Shown here: positions 53,731-63,899 of the stretch, piece after piece
How the letters are laid out: each line of letters starts with the position of its first letter
How positions within the stretch are numbered: position 1 is the first letter of the stretch
Assembly: GCF_000350225.1 (NCBI RefSeq)
Contig: NW_005178895.1
Location: 141,472-205,471 of the forward strand
Origin: Chondrus crispus
Lineage: Eukaryota > Rhodophyta > Florideophyceae > Gigartinales > Gigartinaceae
Direction of reading: 5' to 3'
DNA: 64,000 bases
Notes under the pieces: model-generated
The model's database searches: none
Seen by the model: only the letters and a program-made list of their open reading frames with translations
Told to the model about the DNA's origin: nothing
Translations under genes and position numbers: made by a program

Positions 53731-55141
53731 TTGTTGCAGTTTTGCTCAAGGGCAGCATGCGTATCCTCTTTGGTGCCCTGCTTGTTGGTGCCGGTCGACA
53801 ACTCCAGTGGAGCACTTCACATGAGTGATAAGGATGGTGACGAGGAATGCGGTGATGCTGATGACTATGTTACTTGCGCAGCAGCTGTTGCTGCTATTGC
53901 TGCGACAACAGCTGTAATCCTTTTGGAAAACTGACAGCGGCGAAGGGAAAATATACGAAGCGTTGAGAAAGGCATAACAAAGATCAGATTTCGGGATGCT
54001 TTTGATCGATTCCATATGTACCTCAGCTATCATGAATTTCAGAAGTGCTTTAGACTGCCGCGAAATGTCTTTTTCCGTTTACTTGATGCTCTAACGCCTT
54101 TGCTGCAACGAAACACTGCTATGGCTGCCTGATCCAGCGGTGGAAGAGTAGATCCAGCAGTGAGGCTGGCTTTGACGCTTCGTATGCTTGCCGGGGCATC
54201 GCATCATGATTTAGTGATGCTCTTTCGAATTGGGACTTCGACTGCGTACGAAGTGTTCCACAGTACAATTGATGCAATTTTATCTACCTTGCACTTACCC
54301 GGCGTACCGCTTCAGGATGCTAACTCTTTACATAACTTAGCTAGCGGCTTCTCCAGTTCAAGATCTACCCCTACCCCACTCTGGGGATGCATTGGGACTT
54401 GTCATAAAGGTTGCAAAACCGTCTGAAAGCTCGGTCCCACGGGCTTACTTCTGCCGCAAAGGACACTACGGTATACCGGTTCAGGCAGTTGTTGACTCAT
54501 CTTGTAGGTTTTTGTATATGTCTGCATTGTGTACTGGAAGTACACATGAATCCCTTGCCTTTGCAGTTTCCGCTTTCGGTATACAGTTGATAAATAGTGA
54601 AACAATGATGACCGGTTACTGGATTGCCGCAGACGCGGAATTTGAGTGCTTAAATTCGCTCGTAACGCCGTGGAGTACTTCGCAGATTGCAGATCCGGAA
54701 CACGGCGATGCTCGGGATGCATTTAATTTTTATCAATCGTCGCTCCGTATGCATGTGGAACAGAGGTTCGGAATGCTCATTGCAAGATTTGGAATTCTTT
54801 GGAGACAGATGAAGGTCTCTTTATCAAGGGTACCTGCTGTGATGGCAGCATGTATGAGAGTTCACAATTACTGCATCGATAATAAAGTTATGCCAATGCG
54901 CAGCGCAATGTCCACGCAAGATAGAGACATTTTAGATATGGCATTTAATAAATGGTGGGAGGCCGCGAGTAGTCTTCGTGACCAAGACCAGGGCCGACGC
55001 AGGGATTTAGAGTATCACACGTACGTGATCATCTCACAGCCCACCTCAAAGAATTGGGGTTCTTTCGACCCTCGTAGAGACAACCTCCTGATTATCACAA
55101 TAAAAAAGGTCCGTAAAAGGAGTTCACATTGCGCCAGGTAA
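53731..55141 (+). pseudogene. HARBI1-like (PIF/Harbinger) transposase pseudogene 1
   Basis: The first frame (53731-54400) has an Ala-rich hydrophobic stretch (TCAAAVAAIAATTAVILL), stops at 53932 and 54130, and helix-turn-helix-like sequence (RMLAGASHHDLVMLFRIGTS, AYEVFHSTIDAIL). Near 54392 the frame changes into GLVIKVAKPSESSVPRAYFC, SALCTGSTHESLAFAVSAF, YWIAADAEFECL, and SSLRMHVEQRFGMLIARFGI. The expected GALDG with the first catalytic Asp is lost at the frame change (a deletion of about 7-8 bases). The second Asp and the Glu (HVEQRFG) remain. It would have cut and pasted Harbinger elements in the nucleus and is now dead. Confidence 0.85.
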
Positions 55142-55485
55142 ATAGGGATTTGCATCAACGCGCGTGTATTTATAGTAAGCATCTGAGGTCGAGTCGGGGA
55201 ACTTCGACGTAGGGTATAAGCTCCGGAGAGACCCGTACCATGCTGTACGTAGATGGACATGAGATGACGTAGCAGAGGCATTGCCGACCGTCCGATTTCT
55301 CCCCGCCGAAAGCAGCGAACACAGGGGGGGTTCGCACCATTCGAGGGGCGGCGGCAGACGTCCTGGGAGGGGGCGCGGCAGAGGTGAAGCGGCGGAGGGG
55401 TGCCCTGCCCCCTTCCTCCTTTACTCCCGTAGCGCCCTGCCCCCTGCCTCCCTTTCTCCCTTGCTCCTTTACCCCCATATGTCCT
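55142..55485. other. no gene; GC-rich spacer
   Basis: Nothing coding. Contains repeated CCTGCCCCCTxCCTCCTTT units at about 55404-55470. Confidence 0.4.
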
Positions 55486-55953
55486 TTAATCAGCGAAAGA
55501 ATCGCACTGCGGTAGTCTATCTAGTGCCTTTGCAATGCTGTCGAATTGATTCTGGAGAACTGCGTGCAGGTTAGGCCCCGCTTCTTTCATTTTTGAATCA
55601 ATGCTAGTCAGTTGCTCAATAAGATGGCCTCTGGTTGTCACGAGCTGAGAGTAAGACATACTTGCAGGATCGTTGAGTTCTTCCCCTCCCCGTCGTTGAG
55701 GCACACTAGATGCCAGCGTGGTTACTGCTGCGACAAGTTCGCTCACGTTCTCCCGGGTATCATTGTCATCTTCAATAAATCCTGCGCGTCGCCTCTTCCT
55801 CCTACTCCCACGGTTCGGTGTCGAACCGGAAACTTCTCGTCCGATTCCCAAATTTCCCTCATCCCAGCCCATACCCGGAGCTTCGTCTTTCCTCGTTATG
55901 ATTGGTAAGGGCAACGCATAAGAAAATATGGAGTCGTACAGTTTCTCCCTCAC
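55486..55953 (-). CDS. probable Myb/trihelix-type partner protein of a Harbinger element, C-terminal part
   Basis: About 155 codons on the minus strand: a basic patch SRRKRRRAGF (nuclear signal), an acidic linker, then helices VSELVAAVTTLASSV, SYSQLVTTRGHLIEQL and NQFDSIAKALDRL. Autonomous Harbinger elements encode a second, DNA-binding protein with such a helical end beside the transposase, which here lies immediately upstream on the same strand. No Myb repeat is visible and the first codon is not an ATG, so the N-terminal part is missing. Confidence 0.4.
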   Translation of the reverse strand: MREKLYDSIFSYALPLPIITRKDEAPGMGWDEGNLGIGREVSGSTPNRGSRRKRRRAGFIEDDNDTRENVSELVAAVTTLASSVPQRRGGEELNDPASMSYSQLVTTRGHLIEQLTSIDSKMKEAGPNLHAVLQNQFDSIAKALDRLPQCDSFAD

Positions 55954-57001
55954 CTAAACTTACTTGACAAAACAGCCCACAACCCGCAAGCACAGCCAAA
56001 AACGTTCTCCACAATTATCCGATCAGCTGAAACATTCTTATTAAAAGCTTCATCTTCAGCTGATAGGAGCCGACGTGGCAGGGTTTTCCTTGGATAGATA
56101 GCGCGAACAAACTCCACGGCCCCTTGGTAACCCTTATCAGCGAGTAGAGCCCAGCTGTCTCGGTACTTATCCGAGTGTATATCAATGTCTGGCACATCCT
56201 TCTCCTTCTCAGTTTTTGCCAAAGCGGTGTCGTGAAATGCCTTCATATGTACCATTATATCGATATCAGAAACCGAACCAGCAAATATTTACTACACTCT
56301 GCTGCAAGCCCGTCCGCAGGACGGACACTTCTACCTTAAACCCGTACAATTTATGTTTGCCACCAAAATATTTTTCCCCTCTTTAATATTGCCGCTCGGC
56401 TGGTTCGCCTGTTGGAACGTAACATCGGTAGCATACCGCGCCAATTTAAAGTGCTTGAATGTCTTCTTTTCGTCCAGAAGTCCCGACATTGGCCATCGTT
56501 CTGCCTTGTCCAGTACAAAGAGGTCATAGAATGGGGCAGAGATTAGAATTATGAAACGTGTAACCGATCTCTCAAATATGGCACCCTTCTTCTTAAATGT
56601 CTGACCGAGATAATCCCATTGCCCTCTATGCTTGAGGGTAACTAGGACTGGTCCTAGTTACCTGTTTCATGGCCATGAAAAGAGCATCCTTTGCGGTGTC
56701 ACACCAATACGGTATTGAGATCGTCGCCCCTGGCCCATGTTGTAATTATGGGCCAGAAGGTCCTAAATTTGCCGTAGAGCTGAAGAAATTCCTTGATTGT
56801 AAAGTTCGTTAGCTGAACAATGGCACTCCTCCCGCCGTCATTGTAAAATGCATCGAGAATCGGACTGTCTGAATCATTCTCCACATCGGTGTCAGCGTGC
56901 GGTTCTGGGGTATACTGCGCAAGAGCCGCCTCTCGGTTAATGGCCGCGTCTGCGAGGATCTTTAACGCGGCTTGAGCGTCTGTGGGCGTTATTGACTCCA
57001 T
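55950..57001 (-). pseudogene. second type of Harbinger-like DDE_4 transposase, decayed
   Basis: Starts at the ATG 57001 (ESITPTDAQAALKILADAA), with NFTIKEFLQLYGKF, to a stop at 56699. Continues with shifts as WDYLGQTFKKKGAIFERSVT, LARYATDVTFQQANRP (first catalytic Asp) and FGGKHKLYGFKVEVSV, and ends in 56255-55950 with ALLADKGYQGAVEFVRAIYP (second Asp) and DRIIVENVFGCACGLW (catalytic Glu). It resembles the stand-alone DDE_Tnp_4 type and differs clearly from the two HARBI1-like genes. A 12-bp perfect inverted repeat at 56637-56662 sits exactly at one break. Confidence 0.7.
56637..56662. repeat. 26-base near-perfect palindrome inside the transposase pseudogene
   Basis: GGTAACTAGGAC (56637-56648) and GTCCTAGTTACC (56651-56662) are exact complements separated by TG. 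It interrupts the coding frame. Confidence 0.9.
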
Positions 57002-57084
57002 GAAAGTTCTAAGTCTCAACGGGAATACTGACGCGGAAACTTTGAGGCTGACGGAGACTGGGTGGAAAGGGGAAGGCTGTCTGA

Positions 57085-57490
57085 GGGCGATGAGTGTGGC
57101 AGCCGTCAGGGGATGGTGGGTGTGGTCGCCGTGTGGGGGAGGTGGGTTCGGGCGCCGTCGGGGGGAGGGGGGTGTGGTCTCTGTCGGAGGGAGCGGGGTG
57201 CAGTCTTCGTCGGGGTGAGGCGGGTGTGGTCCCCGTCGGGGAGGGATGTTGTGGTCGGGGTTGGGCGGGTGGGGTGTAGCCTTCGGGATGAGGCGGGTGT
57301 GGTCTCTGTTGGAGGGAGGTCGGTGTAGTCTTGGTCGGGGGGGGGCGAGTGTGGTCGCCATCGGTGAGAGGCGGTGGTGGGCGAGCGGGGGCGAGCGGGT
57401 GTGGCCTTCGGGGTGAGACGGATGTGGTCTCCGTCGGAGGGAGGCGGTTATGGTCTCCGGTGGGGAAGGGGGCGGGTATGGTTGCAGTGG
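57085..57490. repeat. G-rich minisatellite, about 30-bp unit
   Basis: Roughly a dozen degenerate units of the form GTGTGGTCTCYGTCGGAGG. The minus strand has no stop over much of it and would encode Pro/His/Arg repeats (TETTPxSPxRRPHPP). Dense G-runs give quadruplex potential. It abuts the start of the transposase gene at 57001. Confidence 0.8.
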
Positions 57491-57797
57491 GGATGAGGCC
57501 GGGCGAGTTGGGTGTAGTTACCCCAATAGAGTCAGGGATGGGTCGCAATTGAGTGAGATGGTGTGATTTGAAAAGACCGCCGAAAATTGTTGATGCATTG
57601 TTGCGCTCAGGATTGGTGTCACTGTTCATGTTATGACTGAATTAAATGAAATATCGAAAATATGTATAGGAATTATGATGAGATCGAATGTGGGGATAGT
57701 GTTTCCGTATTTACTCGATCGTTTCCGTTGCTACCCACATGGCTACTGCATGGTGCAAGTATCTGCCCTGTCAATGGACAACTGTTAAAAAGGTCTA

Positions 57798-59943
57798 CAC
57801 CCAGTTACTGCAAATAGTCTCGCCTACGCTATCAAGGTGACCCCAAATCAAACCTTGGTTACACCTATTCGCGTCACTTGCACTATTTTCCCGGTGACAC
57901 TAAAACAGGACAAAACTCACTTAAACAGTAAATATTGGAACTGACGCTATATCTTTACTCCCAATAAAGGTTCACTGCAAATACTGTATTGATGATGCAT
58001 GCCTACCGACACCCAGCCGTCGCAGCCATCAGAGATAACGGGAGACTTCCCGTCAAAAAATTCTTTGTGCTTCTGAATTATGTTTTGCAGTTGGGGAGTA
58101 AGCTGAGTAACTTCCCCACGTCCATTGGTGTTCAGAGACATTCCTGTCATAATCATGGCTTTACGTGCATAAGTAAGCCCCAGTTCATCTATCTGCTTGT
58201 TAACGTCCTCCACGGCCAGGGAAGCTAGCCGTAGAAAAAGAGGTTTCCAGGGTTCGCAATACGCCCTGATTTATCCTTCCAACTGCCTTCGTTGATCTTC
58301 TCCATTTTATAATGTTCCCACCTAGTGGTCCAAGCCCTTTTAATCTTTTGTATGACGAAGGAATCACACGGCTGAACCAAGCGCGTTGCATTTGGTGGAA
58401 AGAACAGCAACTTTTTTCTTACAGAAAACAAAGAATTGATAACGTCTTCGGTATATGCATGTCCACTGCAATTATCCAGGTATAACAGTCTCTGACGCCC
58501 AATTGGTAACGGCTGAATAATGCGCTTTTCGTTAAGCCACTGTGGCAATACAGTCGTATCCATCCATCCCTTTGGACCGCTACGATATGAAACGCCAGGT
58601 ACATCGTCCGGAACTCCTCGAATGGGATAATTGCGGACTTTGTCCATGAAAATCATAAACGGAGTCTCAATTAAATCATGACTTCCTCCACCTGTTCGTG
58701 CAACCATAGTCATGCTCTCGCCTCCCGAGACCACGTTAGCGTACTTAATATCGTGTTCCCCAGTAAACCCTAGAGTTCTTCCGTTGTCGACATTAATTAC
58801 AAAATGTGTATCTTCCATATTCTCGACGTCTTTTTAAATAATTAAATTGGATTCAAAGCTTCTTTTCTAACGCCTAAACTGGAACGCCGCCTCCTTTTCA
58901 ATTTTAAGTTCTTTCTGCGGGCTCATCCTGTGTTTTCCTTTATGATCTCTGCTCACGATGCGGAACAGATCCGCAAACGACTGGACGAAGCGTGAGTTGA
59001 TATGATCCATAATCGGTCTATTGGAACGTGGATCTATCATGTTTGAACTGTAGTCGTCGCTGGGGCTGTTCGTCACAATTTGATGCGCTAACGAGCGCAG
59101 AGATATCAGGTTGAACTTCACACCGAGCTTCCGTAGTCTGTCAAATTCAGAACATAATTCTTCGTGTATAGGTGATATCCACGGCAGCCTTTTGCGCCCT
59201 CTGCCAGCATTTGCCTTTAGATAAACGCGCTTCAATCCACTTGCAATATTTCTTGTCACCGACGAAGCCCTTCCAAGATACATTACTGTACCGTCTGAGT
59301 CATGGTGTTCTGCACGACATTTCCAAAGGCGCATAGCACGAGCAATGTTTGCATTTGAGGATCCTCGAAACAATTGCGGGAAGTTCCGTACTGCTTTCGA
59401 AGAAATGTAGCGCTCGCCTGTGCTTAGAGCAGTTCTTTCCATCCACGCAGCAATCTTTGCCCGTGTAGCAATAAGTAAAACATACTGAGTTGATTTTTGG
59501 GCTCCATTCTCACTGATTTAAACCTTAGTTTGGCTTGGATCCGACAAGCTATCGACACAAACAGTGGCGAGAGGGGCGGTGCCATTGTTCTTCGAAATGC
59601 TGGCAGGCTTTCTTCCAGAGGCATTCTGCAGGGCTACCAGGATTGGTGATCCTTTCACCGCCATAGAGCTATGCTGTTTGTGAACAGATTTGCTCCGGTT
59701 ACGGCAGTAGACACCATCTAAAGGCTGTGCTCTGTGACAGTATTTATTCTTCTGCACTCAAAGGCCTGTTAATCGCCCACCTCCGTCGCCAAAGTAGTGT
59801 TACGGACTGTTTGCAGAGGTCGAGTGACACTAATTGCTTTTTGTTCTGGTCCGATTCCACACGAATTAGTGTCACCTACACTATTGGGGTGCTGACTCTA
59901 ATTTTTGCGTGAGACTATTTGCAGTACACTGCGTAACTGGGTG
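57798..59943 (-). mobile_element. complete pogo-like DNA transposon, 2.15 kb
   Basis: The left end CACCCAGTTACTGCAAATAG and right end ...TAACTGGGTG are inverted repeats; the right one carries nine extra bases between GACTATTTGCAG and TAACTGGGTG. Each is flanked by TA (57796-57797 and 59944-59945), the duplication made by Tc1/mariner/pogo elements. An internal 12-bp inverted repeat GTGACACTAATT/AATTAGTGTCAC lies near the right end at about 59824-59873. The transposase gene fills the interior. Confidence 0.85.
57947..59442 (-). pseudogene. pogo/Tigger-like DDE_1 transposase
   Basis: Minus-strand parts in order: 59442-58867 (191 codons; DNA-binding half with YISSKAVRNFPQLF, IARAMRLWKCRAEHH, KRLPWISPIHEELC), then two stops within about 45 bases, then 58818-58225 in the same frame (catalytic half: FVINVDNGRTLG with the first Asp, RLLYLDNCSGHA with the second, FPPNATRLVQPCDSFVIQKI with the third). 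A one-base shift near 58230 leads to 58213-57947 (VEDVNKQIDELGLTYARKAM), the helical end. All three catalytic residues survive. The stops could mark a short intron, but no clear splice sites were found. Confidence 0.85.
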
Positions 59944-60621
59944 TAGTACGTGTAGTGCCCAGAAGTGCACACGTAGGTCGCTAATTTCTACAATTCACAC
60001 CTCATATTTGCATTTTATTAATCCGCCATCACTTCTTTACATCGGTGATTAGGTTCAGCATGGCACAATCCGGCCCCGCTATGAGGGTGTGCCTTAACTT
60101 GCCCGGGTTTGCTTTGCTTGCCCGAGTTTGCCGGTCATTTATTAATTTTTTAATGTAAGTACACGCCTTCCCCTTACGTTAGTAGTGGACAGGTGTCCTT
60201 TCCCTTAAGTTAGTAGTGGACAGGTGTCCCAGAACGACGGTGCTGACTTACAGAGGCATACAGCGCCATAAATTGCCAGAACACAACGGGGAGGACACTG
60301 TGGGTTCTACAAATTCGCTCCGAGGACGCATCGACAGGGACGTGACATGCTACAGCGTCAAACAACTTTGCCCCAGGGACGCGTCGACATGGACGGGAGA
60401 CGCTGCAGCGTCGCTCGCTTCCGACCCAGAACGTGGCCATTGCGGGTGATCCCGGATCACCGGGATAAATAATTGATCTCACCCCTACTTCTCTCCCTAC
60501 TACTCCGCGGGATAGCGTATCTATCGCCGGCGCTGTTTGGTCAAAAAACGGATCTACAACCACTGCCCAGTATCGCCATTCGCCTCCCCTCCTTTCTTCT
60601 CAATCTAATCACTCCTACGCA
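59944..60621. other. spacer with a tandem duplication; no gene
   Basis: Contains a 31-bp tandem repeat (CCCTTAMGTTAGTAGTGGAC... at 60171-60201 and 60202-60230). The rest has no supported frame and may include the left end of the Harbinger element that follows. Confidence 0.5.
60171..60230. repeat. 31-bp tandem duplication
   Basis: Two adjacent copies of CCCTTA-C/A-GTTAGTAGTGGACAGG..., differing at one or two bases. Confidence 0.85.
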
Positions 60622-61886
60622 ATGCACGGCAATGGAATCATCACTGCTACGACCGCACTAACCGCAACCGTAGCTCTATTCTCCCTCCTTTCATTGCACC
60701 AAGCTATTTCAAACTATCCTCGACCCCGAAAATTCACAAAGCCCTTAGATCTCCGACGGGTATGGACCTTTGTCAGAGCCAAAAGGATTTTTAACGACAA
60801 AGAATTCAGTCGTACATACCGTATGGAGCGAAAGACTTTTAACCGCCTTCTATTTTTACTACGTCACCGCCTTGATAAGAACAAGGAAATGGCAGCAAGA
60901 GCCGGTAGGCAAATTGTGAGTCCAGAGGCAAGACTAGGAATTTTTTTACGTATCATGGGGGGGAGACAGTTTATGGCTGTGTGGCTGCTTTCGAGGTTGG
61001 AAGAAGCACTGTCTATCAAGTATTTAAGGAGACACGCTAGGTTCTGAACAATGCACTGGACCTTCCAGGCCTCCCTGATTCTATCGACGGACTACGGCAC
61101 CTTGCCGACGACTTCCAGCGCTCTAGAAACCCTCCGAGCCGGCTTCCCGGCTGTGTGGGAGCTCTTGACGGTATTTCTGTCCGAATCAAAAAGCCGTCAA
61201 AAGACGGGCATCCCGCGACTTTTTACTGCCGCAAAGGAATTTATGCGCTCCCCATTCAAGCGCTTGTGAACTCTGACTACCGTTTTATTTGTTTTTCAGC
61301 CCTTTGCCGCGGTTCTACGCACGACGCGCTTGCACACGCTGTATCATCATTAGGACGATATCTGGAGGATGGTGGATTGGAGTTGGAGTATAGGATTGCA
61401 GGAGATGGGGCGTATAACTGTAGTGAATATTTGATAACACCAGTTCCGGCGTCGATGGCTAGCCATGTCGAGGATGCCTTCAATTTTTATCATTCGTCCT
61501 TGAGAATGCACGTCGAGCAATCTTTCGGCATGCTAATTAAGAAGTTTAGGATTCTGAAGATGTTGGAATATTCAGTCAAAGACTCTGCTGAAATTGTAGC
61601 AATTGCAATGAAATTGCACAATTTCTGTCTCGAGAACAGTGACAAGGCTCGCTTTTGGGTTCCCAGGAGTCGTGGGGGGTTGAGGGAAGAGCGCCGTATG
61701 ATAAGGAAATGTGGGGAATGGTACGAAAGTGGGAAACAAGTTTATTTGGAAACGATGGGGCGAAAAGGAGGGTCTACATCAGTGAAGAGGGATATGCTGA
61801 TAGAGATTGTGCGGGAGGGGCGTTACACACGTCCGGCGGTTGGGCCCCTTCGAATTCCCAGAACTGAGCTGCGAGCCGGGACGTGA
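60622..61886 (+). pseudogene. HARBI1-like (PIF/Harbinger) transposase pseudogene 2, nearly intact
   Basis: The ATG at 60622 opens a frame with a hydrophobic N-terminus (ITATTALTATVALFSLLS) and FSRTYRMERKTFNRLLFLLR. Near 60980 it shifts into AAFEVGRSTVYQVFKET (helix-turn-helix) with one TAG at 61038. After that the frame is clean to 61886: CVGALDGISVRIKKPS (first catalytic Asp), TFYCRKGIYALPIQALV, FSALCRGSTHDALAHAV, YRIAGDGAYNCSEY (second Asp), SSLRMHVEQSFGMLIKKF (Glu). Same subfamily as the 53.7-kb copy, including the hydrophobic start, which is unusual for a nuclear enzyme. All catalytic residues are present, so one frameshift and one stop are the only visible lesions. Confidence 0.88.
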
Positions 61887-61939
61887 AGTGGAGCGAGTGT
61901 TAGTGGTCGGACATTTAATTTGATAGACAACGAAGTCGA

Positions 61940-61976
61940 CTCACTTTGTAGGAGTGAATCACTCCTACAGAGTGAG
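61940..61976. repeat. 37-base near-perfect palindrome
   Basis: CTCACTTTGTAGGAGTGA (61940-61957) is followed by A and then TCACTCCTACAGAGTGAG (61959-61976), with one mismatched pair. It lies between the Harbinger pseudogene and the next ORF and may mark the element end. Confidence 0.9.
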
Positions 61977-61978
61977 GG

Positions 61979-62980
61979 GTGGAGGTGGGAATGACTATAA
62001 AGGCCGTTATGGCCTACATTGTATGTCTTCAACTTGAAGTCAGTGGTATTTGCTGCTGTGGACTCGCCCCTTCTGCAGATGAAATTAGTGCCACTGGAGT
62101 AGCAAGCCCGTGTCTGGCCGCGCGCCTGGCCCGCGAGCGCGCCTCGCTCATCCGCGAGAGCGTCGCCCTCCCGGCCCGCTGGGACGCCGCCGTCGTCTAC
62201 CCCCCCGCCCTCGAGCCCGGCGACGCCCTCCCCGCCGTCGCCTGGCTCCACGCCTTCGACGAGATGGAGGGCCCCGACGCCGCGCAGCTCTTCCGCGCGC
62301 TCGCCGCCGCGGACGCCCCGCAGATGCGCGCGGAGCTCACCGCCGCGCTCGCTAGCTACCCCGCGCCCAGCAACGCCGCTGCCGCAGCCCTCGCCGCGCT
62401 CGCGGACGATCGACACCCCGGCGTTCGCCGCGCCGCGCACGCGGCCGTCGCGCAGCTCGCCGCCGCGGGCGTCCTCGCGCCCGCCGAGCGCGCGCAGGGG
62501 GAACGCACGGAACGCACGCAGCCACTCGCGCTGCCGCACGTGCTTGACCGCCTCTTCGACGACGACGCCCCGCCGCAGCCGCGCCGCCGCCGCGCGCCGT
62601 CGTGGGTCATGGACGCCGTCGCGGAGCGCGTCGAGGCCATGGGCAGCGCCGCACTGGCCGCCCCGGACTTGCGCTACCTGGGCGGCGCGAGCCCTGCGGA
62701 GGTGGTGGAGGTGCGCGCCGAGGAGCTGCAGAGGGGAAAGGTGCGCGTGCCGCTGTTCGAAGGCCTCCGCTGGGAGGAAGTGCACGGGCTGTGCACGCTG
62801 GCGCTCGTCCCCGCGGCGTATGAGATGATGTCCGTGCTGGACGGCGGCAACTTGCCGCTCAGGTTTGTTGGACTCGGCTGGCTCCTGTCGTTTGGTGGCC
62901 TGGTCGCGTACCCGCAGAGCGGGGAGCTGTGGATGAAGTTTAAGGAAACGCTGGACAAGTACTCGGTGAAACAGGGGTAG
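61979..62980 (+). CDS. GC-rich host gene of unknown function with HEAT-like segment
   Basis: The frame is 333 codons from the ATG at 61979, but the first 40 codons lie in AT-normal DNA next to the transposon and are doubtful. GC rises sharply at about 62100. A splice-acceptor-like CGCCCCTTCTGCAG ends at 62078, so an upstream exon may have been lost or lie beyond the transposon. The reliable part has Ala/Leu/Arg-rich helices (LFRALAAADAPQMRAELTAA, DDRHPGVRRAAHAAVAQL) like HEAT repeats, a basic patch PRRRRAPSW, and a folded C-terminus (VPLFEGLRWEEVHGLCTLAL) with one hydrophobic segment (FVGLGWLLSFGGLVAY). Nearly every third codon position is G or C. No family is recognised; an organellar protein is possible. 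Confidence 0.6.
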   Translation: MEVGMTIKAVMAYIVCLQLEVSGICCCGLAPSADEISATGVASPCLAARLARERASLIRESVALPARWDAAVVYPPALEPGDALPAVAWLHAFDEMEGPDAAQLFRALAAADAPQMRAELTAALASYPAPSNAAAAALAALADDRHPGVRRAAHAAVAQLAAAGVLAPAERAQGERTERTQPLALPHVLDRLFDDDAPPQPRRRRAPSWVMDAVAERVEAMGSAALAAPDLRYLGGASPAEVVEVRAEELQRGKVRVPLFEGLRWEEVHGLCTLALVPAAYEMMSVLDGGNLPLRFVGLGWLLSFGGLVAYPQSGELWMKFKETLDKYSVKQG

Positions 62981-63899
62981 CGCGTTAGGGAATGCTGTGT
63001 GTAAATACCGTAGAGGCAGTTTTTTTGGAGTTGTGTTGTGTGTGTTTGACACACACACACAGCGCGTTGGCGACGCGGAGGACTTGAGGCCGACGTTTAG
63101 TTGCGAGGAAGCCGGGTAGTAGGCGGGCGTCTGTAAGGCGCGGGAATGTGAAAGTGTCGGCGCGAGAAGCGCCGGTCAGCCCACCCTGACAGCAATGTCG
63201 GGGAGTGTGCCACCTCGCGTGCTTCGCGCTGGCGTGCATCGTCCGTGCAGCCTGCAGCCGCGGTGCACGGGCATCCTCGAGGACGTGTGCGCAGCCATTC
63301 GCGGCGCGCCCCCTCCGCGCGCCCCTCGTCGTGTCACGCCCCCGACTCTGCACCAGCGCGCCCGGAACAGCGCCGCCGTGCGCTGCGCTGGCACACCCAT
63401 GACGTGGCCGCCGCGCCTCGCCCGGCACAGCCGCAGCACAGCGCCGCGCTGCCGCCGGCACACTGCCAGCCGGCACTCATGCCTGGCCTGGCAGGCAGCC
63501 GCGGAAACTGGCAGCTGCCAGTTGCGCATCCCGCTATTTCTGCCAGAAACATGCTTGCGCGCAGGACGCTCGCTCCTTTATATGGAACCTCCTGCTGCTG
63601 CTGCCGCCGCCGCCGCCGCCAACATCGTGTCCGCCTCCGTAATACTTGTACCGTTCGAAGGGTTTGTACCGTAGCTAAACTTTGCGGTAGCCTGGGAGAA
63701 ATCTAAATTCAACCGGTGCCAGCAGCGTCATCCGCAAAATCCCCCAGCGCCTCCGCAAAATCACTTTGCCACCCACCACTCCCGCTTCCACCCACCGCCG
63801 CCTCCTCGCATCGGCGCGCGATCCCCGCCGCCGCCCACGCCCTCCCTCTACCCCATCCGCCGCCCACGCCCTCCCCCTACCCCCATCTGCCGCGCCGCG
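62981..63899. other. GC-rich intergenic region; no gene supported
   Basis: Contains a GTGTGTGT/ACACACAC self-complementary stretch at about 63031-63062 just after the preceding gene, a (CTG)(CCG) trinucleotide run at 63590-63620, and two 30-bp tandem units (CCGCCGCCCACGCCCTCCC) at about 63832-63891. Long frames on both strands here are composition artefacts. Confidence 0.5.

Noticed and set aside
62110-63060. Long minus frame 61823-63058 and other frames overlapping the 61979 gene
   Set aside because: Shadow frames of very GC-rich DNA, where stop codons are rare in all frames. They are Arg/Gly/His-rich without structure.
63176-63706. Several 100-160-codon frames on both strands
   Set aside because: GC-driven artefacts with Arg/Ala/Pro/Cys-rich products. 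No frame stands out and no start context is convincing.
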